A DNA stretch of 64,000 nt from Culex pipiens pallens (lineage: Eukaryota > Arthropoda > Insecta > Diptera > Culicidae). Shown here piece by piece: positions 20,801 through 29,000 of the stretch. A model generated the notes under the pieces. The model searched no databases and was not told the origin of the DNA. It saw only the letters and a program-made list of their open reading frames with translations. How positions within the stretch are numbered: the first letter of the stretch is position 1; each line of letters begins with the position of its first letter. Position numbers and translations under genes: made by a program. The stretch spans positions 190,260,476-190,324,475 of the forward strand of contig NC_068938.1 of assembly GCF_016801865.2 (NCBI RefSeq), in the 5' to 3' direction.

Positions 20801-22301
20801 TGACAAAAATGACAAAAATGACAACAATGACAAAAATTACAAAAATTACAAAAATTACAAAAATTACAAAAATTACAAAAATTACAAAAATTACAAAAAT
20901 TACAAAAATTACAAAAATTACAAAAATTACAAAAATTACAAAAATTACAAAAATTACAAAAATTACAAAAATTACAAAAATTACAAAAATTACAAAAATT
21001 ACAAAAATTACAAAAATTACAAAAATTACAAAAATTACAAAAATTACAAAAATTACAAAAATTACAAAAATTACAAAAATTACAAAAATTACAAAAATTA
21101 CAAAAATTACAAAAATTACAAAAATTACAAAAATTACAAAAATTACAAAAATTACAAAAATTACAAAAATGACAAAAATGACAAAAATGACAAAAAATAC
21201 AAATATGACAAATATGACAAAAATGACATAAATGGCAAAAAATGACAAAAATGACAAAAATGACAACAATGACAAAAATTACAAAAATTACAAAAATTAC
21301 AAAAATTACAACAATGACAAAAATTACAAAAATTACAAAAATTACAAAAATTACAAAAATTACAAAAATTACAAAAATTACAAAAATTACAAAAATTACA
21401 AAAATTACAAAAATTACAAAAATTACAAAAATTACTAAAATTACTAAAATTACTAAAATTACTAAAATTACTAAAATTACTAAAATTACAAAAATTACAA
21501 AAATTACAAAAATTACAAAAATTACAAAAATTACAAAAATTACAAAAATTACAAAAATTACAAAAATTACAAAAATTACAAAAATTACAAAAATTACAAA
21601 AATGACAAAAATGACAAAAATGACAAAAATGACAAAAATGACAAAAATGACAAAAATGACAAATGGGACAAAAATGATAGAAATTACAAAATTACATCAA
21701 AAGAAAAACAGAAATACAAAAATACGGAAATTTAAAAAAAAACAAACCTTCAATTAAAAAAATACTAAAACACAATTCAAAAATTCAAAAAAAAGTTTTA
21801 ATTTTTTTAAAGAAGTTTTAAACAAATTTGAAACAAGTTTTAAATAGGTTTCAAACAAGTTCTTAACAAGTTTTTGAGTAGCTTGATATTTTTTTTCATA
21901 TGGTTTTGAAAAAGCTTTGAATATTTTTGGAGAAGTTTTAGAGGAGTTTCAAACAGTTTTTGTAGAAGTTTTAAAGAAGTTTTAAAGAAGTTTTTAGGAA
22001 GTTGTTTTGAAGATTAAAAGAAGGTTTAAAGAAATTTTAAAGAGTTTTAAAAGAGGTTTAAAAAAAAAGGAATAGTAAAACGTTATTTTCTTTTTCCAGA
22101 CTCCTCTGGGGCAAGGACTGCACTCTGATCGCCGGCACGCTGAGCGGCAACATCCGGGTGTGGGATGTGCGCAGTGGCGCCCTCAAGTACGAACTGCTCG
22201 GCCACCGGAACACGATCCAGGACCTGGTGTACAACAAGCAGAAAAATGTCCTGCTTTCCACGTCCGAGGACGGCACGGTTAAAATTTTCAATCTACCATA
22301 G
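8805..22301 (+). CDS. AAMP-like WD40 repeat protein, three exons
   Basis: Exons are 8805-8931, 8995-9910 and 22100-22301. All introns are GT-AG (donors GTGAGT at 8932 and 9911, acceptors ending 8994 and 22099), with phases 1 and 2, giving 414 residues; human AAMP has 434. Residues 1-80 are acidic, with two Asp-rich runs. From about residue 83 come WD40 blades, recognisable by GGEDDRAFVW (103-112), GDIAGQIQVF, GADSGEIYVW, GYGNGAFKLWD, GSENGKVVL, GTVNGQVTIWD and, in exon 3, GTLSGNIRVWD and SEDGTVKIF. Order and spacing match AAMP, including the acidic leader and the GEDD in the first blade. In vertebrates AAMP is linked to cell migration, and its yeast counterpart Sqt1 acts in ribosome assembly as the uL16 chaperone, so a cytosolic ribosome-biogenesis role is likely here by homology. 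The exceptional feature is the 12,189-base second intron, filled by a minisatellite. Confidence 0.95.
8932..8994 (+). other. AAMP intron 1 (63 bases)
   Basis: Canonical GTGAGT donor and a TTTTTAAG acceptor. Splicing converts G plus CG into an Ala codon and keeps the acidic leader in frame. The size is typical of mosquito introns. Confidence 0.9.
10140..11143 (+). repeat. Minisatellite block 1: 9-base unit AAAAATGAC
   Basis: After a ragged start (10100-10195, 6-9-base A-rich units with AC) the block becomes a nearly perfect (AAAAATGAC)n array. Runs of the variant TAAAATGAC lie at about 10446-10535 and 11016-11100. A lone AAAAATTAC unit occurs near 10286. Near 10652-10672 the array contains a short copy of the retroposon tail (TCTAATCTAATC). 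Confidence 0.95.
11144..11829 (-). mobile_element. tRNA-headed retroposon inserted in the minisatellite
   Basis: Read on the minus strand, the element starts with a tRNA-like head (11829-11755) and ends with a (GATTA)n-type tail (about 11165-11144). Array units (TAAAATGAC) flank it on both sides, so it inserted into, or was engulfed by, the array. The body has a second A-box-like motif facing the other way (TGGCCTAGTGG, 11629-11639). Its 3' third matches 63661-63895, including GCTGCG, TAGGGT and the GATTA tail. It is longer than most SINEs (about 685 bases); the 3' end is presumably borrowed from a partner LINE, as is usual for tRNA SINEs. Confidence 0.75.
11755..11829 (-). tRNA. tRNA-like head of the retroposon (anticodon TGT)
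   Basis: On the minus strand 75 bases fold as a cloverleaf. The acceptor stem GGAGCGG pairs with CTGCTCC (one G-U), and the D stem CCGT pairs with ACGG. The anticodon stem TTCGC pairs with GCGAA around loop TTTGTAA, giving anticodon TGT (Thr). The T arm has loop TTCGATT. The B box GGTTCGATTCC is intact. As it heads a retroposon it is best called tRNA-derived, not a working tRNA gene, although the fold is good enough to be predicted as one. Confidence 0.55.
11836..12744 (-). repeat. Minisatellite block 2: inverted units (GTAATTTTT)
   Basis: After three TAAAATGAC units the sequence passes through a degenerate T- and G-rich zone (about 11860-12070, with repeated TTTTTGGTA) and becomes an almost perfect (GTAATTTTT)n array. 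This is the complement of AAAAATTAC, so this block is inverted relative to block 1 and to the large block from 13241. Confidence 0.95.
12745..13195 (-). repeat. Minisatellite block 3: 8-base unit GTATTTTT
   Basis: The unit shortens from 9 to 8 bases. A mixed zone (12745-12880, with GGTATTTTT and TTTTTTGTA variants) leads into (GTATTTTT)n, disturbed once near 13040-13055. The change of unit length by loss of one A is visible directly at the boundary. Confidence 0.95.
13196..13240. repeat. Inversion centre of the array
   Basis: Here the T-rich orientation ends and the A-rich orientation begins. The junction holds a perfect hairpin at 13201-13220, arms ATATGTC and GACATAT around TATTTT, followed by a short non-repeat stretch and the first AAAAAATTAC-like units. 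Confidence 0.85.
13241..21665 (+). repeat. Minisatellite block 4: higher-order array of AAAAATTAC and AAAAATGAC
   Basis: About 8.4 kb of 9-base units, some 900 copies. Long runs of AAAAATTAC alternate with short runs of AAAAATGAC. A marker cassette (ATAAATGGC, an A-rich 10-mer, two normal units, then AACAATGAC) recurs 13 times, at 14001, 14380, 15047, 15681, 16042, 16700, 17332, 18341, 18873, 19468, 20027, 20786 and 21228, dividing the block into higher-order units of 361-1009 bases. Some cassettes are preceded by an AATACAAATATGACAAATAT variant. Patches of TAAAATTAC occur near 17013-17165, 18555-18625 and 21435-21490. No frame in here is a real gene. Confidence 0.95.
21666..22080 (+). repeat. 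Degenerate AAGTTTTAAA-type repeat before exon 3
   Basis: After the minisatellite decays (21660-21790) the intron continues with imperfect repeats of GAAGTTTTAAA and AAACAAGTTT up to the polypyrimidine tract of the exon 3 acceptor. The units vary in length (about 10-14 bases). Confidence 0.65.
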
Positions 22302-22353
22302 TTTATAAGAGGGGCAGCATTTTTTTCTTATTTTTTGGGCTAAAAATATCAGC

Positions 22354-22359
22354 AATAAA
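22354..22359 (+). terminator. Probable AAMP polyadenylation signal
   Basis: AATAAA lies 53 bases after the AAMP stop codon, the first match downstream. Confidence 0.65.
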
Positions 22360-23455
22360 ATTGTTTAAAAATTACACATTTTGCTGATTTTGAGTGAGTT
22401 GAGAGATTTCACAGTCCCGCAATTTTCCAACCGGTCAAATTAGTTGAGACGATTGTATGTTAAGCAGTGCTGACGGGTGTGTCTTTATAAAGTGTCATTT
22501 TCATTGCTGCGAGGTAATTAGCCCTGTAAACGTGGTCATTTTGCGTCATTTTAAGTCAAGTTCGCTGGACGTCGTCGCGCGTTCGGACGCTGGTTTGATA
22601 AACGAGCCTTCTTTCCCTTTGGAGTGAGTAATTTCGAAGAGAAAAAGCTCGATTTAAATAAGAAATTCAGCTCGCTGCACTGGTCCGCATTTGCGTGATG
22701 AGAACTGCCGACAGAGTCGGGAGGTGATGAATGGGCTTTCCTCAGACACCCTTTTCGGAATCGCTGAGAGCTGCCAGTTTTATTGTGATTTTTATTAATT
22801 CAACTGAATTAATTTGTTTACTCGGAGTGCCTTGGCTCGGCTACAGCCAGGAAAGGGTTGAAAGCGTGATAAGCAGTGTAGAAAAACAAGCTTTGCTTTT
22901 CATAATTAATTCAAGCCTCAAAAATGTTGGCTCTCACTTAGATGTGAAAAGCAAGGGCAATTTTTAGTGAGTTTACAGCTCATCAAACAAATCTTGCCTT
23001 GGCGTGTCGTTTCTTTCCCTGTGAGTGAATGACCGATTGTTGAATTTTGCCATTGTTTTCTCTGGCTTTGACTAAAGATTCAGTCTGCAAGCCACCAGCT
23101 GGGCTAGAACCGGTCTTCAAACCATTGTGGTTTCATTCTTACATTCCTGACCAAAACCGCGAAAAATAACACCAACAGTTTATGATTGTCTCTTCCTCAG
23201 AGTTTTATTTCATTTCTTTGCTCGCAAGCTGCGCGCAGTTTTGCGTAGAAATTATCGCCTCTTCAGGAAGCACTTTGACCCCTAACACGCCAATAAACTG
23301 CCCAACCCTGGTCGTCATAAGCCAATAAAACTTCGCCAGAAGATCCGGTCGTTTTCTATTGAAAAATATATACTGAAACTTTCACGCCTTTGAGTAGAGG
23401 AATTCACTTAGGCTGCTCATAATCAATTTTAATTTCTGGTTATATACTGGGCATG
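22360..23455. other. Unique intergenic sequence, no gene found
   Basis: Mixed-composition sequence without repeat character. A small open frame (22731-22967) has no recognisable features. The stretch may be regulatory for a neighbouring gene; no motif decides it. Confidence 0.4.
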
Positions 23456-23463
23456 CGTTTGAC

Positions 23464-23844
23464 CAGGGTTGCCAGGTTGCCAGATAAATCTGGGAATGCC
23501 AGAATTTTCAAGTGTCAACCTGAATAAAGATTCGCCCTTTTCTGTGCCAGATATTGCCAGATTTTGCCAGATTTTTCACTTTATGCCAATTTTGAAAGAC
23601 TTCTTGATTAAAATGAACGAATTTAAGTGAAGATCAAATAAATTAAAAAGTGTTTTTTTAATGAAAAGTTAAATTTAAAATTTTTGAAACATAAAATCAA
23701 TTAAACCATCTGAATTCTATTTTTTTTTTGAATGAATTCAGATCCACCCTCCATCCAAGATTGTTAGATTATCGTCTGCCAGATTTTTCCAGATTTTTAA
23801 TCGATTATTGGCCAGATTTTTCAAATATTAACTTGGTAACCCTG
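23464..23844. mobile_element. hAT-type MITE, copy A
   Basis: Ends CAGGGTT and AACCCTG are flanked by a perfect 8-base target duplication CGTTTGAC (23456-23463 and 23845-23852). A second copy at 31455-31834 is very similar throughout. The 381-base length, the CAGGG ends and the 8-base duplication are the hallmarks of hAT MITEs. Repeated GCCAGATTTT motifs lie near both ends. There is no coding capacity. Confidence 0.92.
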
Positions 23845-23852
23845 CGTTTGAC

Positions 23853-25180
23853 CCCTAATTGTAATGATTTTTTCATTTTTTTGTTGTTGTTTTTTTTCCA
23901 TCAGGATAACAAAATAAGGACTTTGAATTTTCATTCTCAAAATTTTAAAAATTATTGAAATTGAGATGCTATCACCATAAACTTGATTTGTTTCAAAACA
24001 ATTATAACCGAGGCTTGGAACTAAAGTTTTATTTTTTCTCTATTTAGCTTCCATGAATTATCAAAAAATAACCTCAATGATCAATTTCAACATCTTCAAC
24101 TTTTAAGCTAACCACTTTCCATTACATACAACTCACTTGTATGCAGGAAACATAACCACAAAACAGTGCCACAACCACAGTACAAAAAAAGATTAAACAA
24201 TATAAAAATGTTAATTTAATCATCACCGTGCCGCATTCCTGGAGCCAGCGAAATATTTTCCCCTTTTTACTTCCAGTCAGTCAGTGTACACGTTATTTCA
24301 GGTGCTTTCCCCCTCCTCAACCGATTCCCCCTGAAGAACGACTCCAAGATGATTGTAAGCGATTTCCACTTGGCCGGTGATTGTCCATCATCGCGCCACT
24401 GAAATGTTCTTCTCTTTTCTCCTCACTTTGTTTTTGCCGGGGCCAATCTGGCGGAATCGGCGTCGTCGTCGTCGTCGTCGTTTTTTGCGCCAACATATTT
24501 TCGCGAAACAGGTTCACAAGAGGGGCACTCTCCGGGGAGGGACTTTGGCCCATAAAGTAATAAATATATGGCCAGGAAGGGGCAGAAGAAGTTGAACATG
24601 TGCGGCGGAAGAAGAAAAACTGGAAACATTATTCGCGGAGTCAAGAATTTTGGCCTCCTTTCCTTTTTTTGATGTTGATGGGTTGTGTCCCGAAATTGTA
24701 GGGAGGTGAAGTCAGGTGTGCAGGGGGCATCGAAAGAATTGAATCTTTTGATGGATGTCCTGGAAGGAAAGTGGGACAGTTTAATTTTAATTTTAACTGC
24801 ATTGTACCGAAGATCAAATTTCAATTGGGGTTTTTGAAGAAAAGTTACTTCTCGATGATATATCGTTATTTTCCACGGGGTTTCCTCTTTTTCGATACGA
24901 ATAGAACTTAAGTTCCTCTACTCATGATTTTCATTATAGATCTAATGGTTTGTCAATATTAACAATGATTTTTTTTTAAATATTTACTGGATGACATACA
25001 AGAGTAAACTTAGCGAATAAAATGCATAACATGATCAACATACTTTTCTGAAACTTGGACTTCTGCAAAAGTTATTTCAGATTTTTTTCTTCTCAACTAC
25101 AAATAAGCTATTTCCATTGATAAACTATAGTTAAGTTGTTAAATTTTTTTTTTCTTCTGGCTTTTAATTATATTATATTA
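23853..25180. other. Intergenic sequence with one GC-richer island
   Basis: Mostly AT-rich. The island at about 24230-24780 has mixed composition and a (CGT)n run at 24459-24480. Antisense and sense frames across that run (78 and 133 codons on the minus strand) owe their Asp, Thr or Arg runs to the trinucleotide repeat and are not called genes. Confidence 0.4.
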
Positions 25181-25189
25181 AATATGACC

Positions 25190-25770
25190 GTTAAGGTCAC
25201 CACGACAAACACCAACGACGAAATTAAAATAAACGGAAAAAGTTACATTTTCAAAACTTTTTTTTGTGCAATCATGGTTACTCGATTGTCACAAGCAAAC
25301 CTCTTATGTTTATACGTAAAAAAATTGTATTGTAATTTTTTACTATTTAACTTTGGAGACCATTTTTACAATCTTAAAAATAATCCTGCCAAGTTACAAA
25401 AAACACAAATTTACAAATTTCAAATTGAAAAAATGTTTACAGTCGAGTAACAAAAATAGCGGAGGTTTTAATAATATTTTGTTTTTTTTTTTTTATGAGA
25501 AACACGTTTAAAAAAAAAATCCAATCTGGCGTCCAATTTTACAAAAAAAATTTCATTGACTACAAATTTCCAAATCATTTACATTATGCAGGCTGCAAAC
25601 TGTTCAAAAACACGTATTTTTTGAATGTTCAAAAATAAAAGGGGTCGCCCATACGCCACAAGATATCGAAAAATAGACCGCGAATTCGTGATCAAGGACC
25701 AAAATAACCCCATTTTTTTGCAAATCGTAGAGAGGCGGGGGAATTTTTTCCGATTTCGAGTGAGTTTGCA
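25190..25770. repeat. Diverged copy of the foldback family seen at 52994-55211
   Basis: Shares a series of phrases with the right arm of the later foldback elements, in the same order: a GGTCACC core, AAAAGTTAC, the CAGTCGAGTAAC motif, the GTTCAAAAAT and GGGGTCG block, and a final TTTCCGATTTCG-like stretch. Divergence is high, so this is an old copy. Confidence 0.6.
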
Positions 25771-25817
25771 AAGAATGATCCTTATTGTTCAAAGTTGCAT
25801 TGTTAATTTGAGTTATA

Positions 25818-26006
25818 TTGTTAATTTGATTTTGGTTAACCGCGGTGGATTTTCTTAAAATAATTCGAACTGTCACAAAGCATCTACCACATTGATCACA
25901 CAAAAAACTGCGGTAGAAAAGTATCCGGTAGATGCTTTAGTGGATGTTTGACAGTTCGAATTATTTCAAGAAAATCCACCGCGGTTAACCAAAACCAAAT
26001 TAACAA
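25818..26006. repeat. Long hairpin, about 75-base arms
   Basis: The left arm (25818 to about 25893), including GGTTAACCGCGGTGG and GCATCTACC, is complementary to the right arm (about 25930-26006) with few mismatches; the loop is about 40 bases. It could be a small foldback MITE. No target duplication was found. Confidence 0.75.
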
Positions 26007-26079
26007 TGCAACTCGAATGTTTTAAGTTTTAAGCAATTCTATACCAAAACCGGAAACGGATTTTGTTTGTATTTTTTAC

Positions 26080-26830
26080 ATTTTCTATGACCAAAAAAGC
26101 TATTTTGTGTCATTGGTTCACCCATTCAAGTCTCCATACAATTTTGCCTGATGTCCATACACAAATTTTACATAAATATTCAAACAGCTGTAACTTTTGA
26201 GTGAATTTTCTGATCAACTTGGTGTCTTCTGCAATGTTGTAGGTATTGTTGAGGACTATTGAGAAACAATAGGTACACGGAAAAAAATTAATCAACTTTT
26301 TTTCACAAAAACTCAATTTCCCAAAATACGCATTTTTTTTAATTTTCGAGATTTTTTAATATGTTATAGGGGACAAAACCCCGCAACTTTTGAGCCATAG
26401 ATAAACATGGTCAAAAAATCTGCCGCCGAGTTATGAATTTTTGAAAAAATAGTGATTTTTGGAAAAAATCGAAATTTCATGCAAAAAACTATTTTGATTT
26501 AATTTTTTAAAGTAAAATTGAATTTGCAATTGAAAAGTACTCTACAGATTTTTTGAAAAAGGGCTCTGTTTTAAGATATAGACACCGATAGTTTGATTTT
26601 AGCGAAATATTGGCAGTTTTTCGATTTTTTAAAAGACACCAAGTTGGTCAAAAAATTCACTCAAAAGAAACAGCTGTTTGAATATTTGCGTACCATTTTT
26701 GTATGGACAGCTGCTAAAATTGTATGGAGACTTGTATGGGTGAACCAATGACACAAAATAGCTTTTTTGGTCATAGAGAAGGTCCCCACAAAGTTTGAGC
26801 CAAATCGAAAAATACAAAAAATTAAATGGT
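26080..26830. mobile_element. Foldback element (family with CATTGGTTCACCCAT)
   Basis: The outer 200 or so bases on both sides are inverted copies of each other: the block around 26110-26300 (GTTCACCCA, CAAGTCTCCATACAATTTTG) is complementary to 26640-26760. The larger elements at 48640-50640 and 32455-33080 belong to the same family. No coding capacity. Confidence 0.7.
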
Positions 26831-27693
26831 CGAAATAGGTCGATTTCGTAGAGAGTTGCTCTTTTGATTTTTTTGAAATAATTCAGAGTAACTGTTTTTT
26901 AAAACAACATCAAATTAGGAACGAAGAAATTTTAAGAAGGATTCTAACACCAATATTGTATTTGAAGCAGATGCTTTGACGAAAATAATCTTGAATTACC
27001 GAATCTTTTGTAATAAAGTCGTGATTCGAAATCCGGACACTTAGCAGCATATCATTTTTGTTATAGCTGGCAAAAAAATCATGTAACTACTTGGAAACGT
27101 AGAAATATTTCAGTCAGTTTTAAGTTTTAAGAAAATGCATGCAAAATATGTCTTTTGTAACAATTTTTCATAAAAATTTAAAAATTAAAATGACTTGTTG
27201 TGCTTCGAATTCCAGACACTCGATTTTGCTTATAAACCGTACATATTTGGACTGAAATGTTAGTGAACGGCATTCTATAAGTCTCAAATAAGCTGTTAAC
27301 ATCAACACAATCGATATTTATATAAAAAAATGCTGAAATTTAAGGAAATCAAAACCATAAATTTCTGCTTTGCTTTCCCGGTGCATCGAACGCCTATGAA
27401 ATATTTCAGTGTAATGTTTCACATGTTTGGTAAACCCACATTTTTATTTAATTTAATTGTGTTGGCATTGACTAAGGTATTTTAACCATTAGTGGACCCC
27501 CTAGTAGAGCCGAAGCACATTTTTCACAAATTTTCAATATTTTAAGCACTTTTTCATAACCCTTTGTACAAAGCAATGAAAACTGAAGTCTTTCGAACAA
27601 TTTTGACTATTTGTTTCATCAGTTATTTGTTTTTGAGCAGAAAAATAGCCAATTGAAAAAATAGTTTTTTTAGCCTGTTGTGGACCCCCTTTT
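26831..27693. other. AT-rich intergenic sequence, no gene
   Basis: Repeat-like texture (for example two related stretches with CGAAATCCGGACAC at about 27028 and CGAATTCCAGACAC at about 27208), but no complete element and no credible open frame. Confidence 0.4.
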
Positions 27694-27746
27694 CCTATAG
27701 TGGACCCGGGTCCATAATCCGATTGTGGACCCGGGTTCACTATAGG
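27694..27746. repeat. Short GC-rich hairpin
   Basis: CCTATAGTGGACCCGGGTCC at the left is matched by its near-complement ending at 27746 with a short AT-containing loop. A related GTGGACCCCC motif occurs at about 27492 and 27680, so this is the end of a larger repeat. Confidence 0.7.
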
Positions 27747-28169
27747 CAAACTGTTATTTTTATAGCAAATTTAACCGATATTTGATGTTTTGATGCATGG
27801 TGTAGGTCTAATGATAGATATAATGAATAAAAGATGGATTTTGCTCACTTTTCATCATAAACAAATATTTTTTGTTAACAAATTTGGCTTTAAACAACAA
27901 AAAACCAAACAGACATTTAAACACATTTATTTCCGAAAAAGATCAGAGAAAACGTCTCAAAAACCACTGTAAACATAAAAATAATTTTAAAAAAGTAATC
28001 TTGATGCAAATTTTTCCATATTAATTACATAAATGGTTGACCGATACTAAACAATAGAATTGTTTACAGTTGCTGATAAAACCACGCATGTTTATTGGAA
28101 AAAAATGTTTTGTTATTGATTTATTATTAAATAATATCATTTCAAACTGCAATTATGATGCTTCAGTTG

Positions 28170-28340
28170 GGGACCATCCATAAACCACGTGGACACTTTT
28201 TTGGGAATCTGTTACCCCCCCCCCCCCCCCCTCGTGGACAATTGTCCATACAAAAAAAAAACTTTTTTGTATGGATCGTGGACAATCGCCATACTCCCCC
28301 ACCCCCCACTAAAGTGTCCACGTGGTTTATGGATGGTCCC
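28170..28340. mobile_element. MITE with GGGACC ends and poly-C tract
   Basis: Ends are inverted repeats of about 29 bases, starting GGGACCATCCATAAACCACG. They are flanked by TTG on both sides, a possible 3-base target duplication. Inside, a second nested inverted repeat (GTGGACAATTGTCCATAC and its near-complement) is separated by T runs, and a run of 18 C lies near 28215. Sequences starting GGACCATCCATAAA are widespread in insect genomes. Confidence 0.75.
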
Positions 28341-28744
28341 TTGGCAAAGTCACATAAAACAAAGCACTCTTCCAACCTTATCATTTTCTTAAATTTAAAG
28401 AGTTCTTCTTTTCAATGCATTTTAAAGATTGGTTGAGTATGGATTTTTGGCGATTCTTTTTAGTTCGAAGCCTGCCTAGAGGCGGGGTTGGGATGTAGAG
28501 GGTAAAGTTTTGCTTAGAGCTCCTAGTTAGTCTATTGAGTTGTATTTTTTTGTTATTGTAAATAAAAACAAAAGATGTGTTATTGCAGTTTTTCATTTTT
28601 TTTAGAAATTTGTTCATTTTTGTATCTTTTTTTTAATTTTTTATTGTATTAACGTTTTTTCAACAGATAATACTTCAATTCAATTATTGAGTTAGCTTTT
28701 TGATATTCTTTTATTAAAAATTTAAAACATTTCCTGCGAATTAA
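28341..28744. other. AT-rich spacer, nothing recognised
   Basis: No repeat shared with the rest of the window and no credible frame. Confidence 0.4.
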
Positions 28745-29000
28745 ATTCCCTAACAAAAATTTAAAAAATGATGAAATAGCCTCATCATCACCAAAAATAA
28801 CAGTGCAGAGAAGTTCGTTGTAGCACTCATTTGAGTGCTGAAAATGTAACTTTTCAGCACTTTTGAAGAAAAGTTATACTTTTCGACACTTTTTTGGTTT
28901 ATGAGTTGAGAAACATTTCACTGAAATGCCCTAATCAAAAATGTTTTTCAGGATTGCAAAAAAGGTTTGCAACTTGTTAGATAAACAACTATTATGTTAT
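28745..29000. repeat. Dispersed repeat with GTGCTGAAAA motifs
   Basis: Contains the phrases CCAAAAATAACAG, GTGCTGAAAA, CTTTTCAGCAC and GTTTGCAACTTGTT, which recur in the same order at about 62685-63010. Probably fragments of one AT-rich element. Confidence 0.6.

Larger units (their letters stand above)
9911..22099 (+). other. AAMP intron 2 (12.2 kb, filled by tandem repeats)
   Basis: Donor GTGAGT at 9911 and acceptor TTTTTCCAG ending at 22099, joining AG and A into an Arg codon. The 200 or so bases after the donor and the last 430 before the acceptor are not part of the main array. The array and the retroposon inside it are listed separately. Confidence 0.9.

Noticed and set aside
11144..21665. 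CRISPR-like array (regular repeats)
   Set aside because: No unique spacers, 9-base period and a eukaryotic context.
10058..21757. Dozens of long open frames up to 984 codons on both strands (NFC, VIF, KMT, KNY and similar repeats)
   Set aside because: They are translations of a 9-base unit that contains no stop codon in several frames. Six frames overlap, composition is three residues, and the region lies inside the AAMP intron.
24317..24824. Minus-strand frames with Asp and Thr runs
   Set aside because: The runs come from a (CGT)n trinucleotide repeat and all three frames across it are open.
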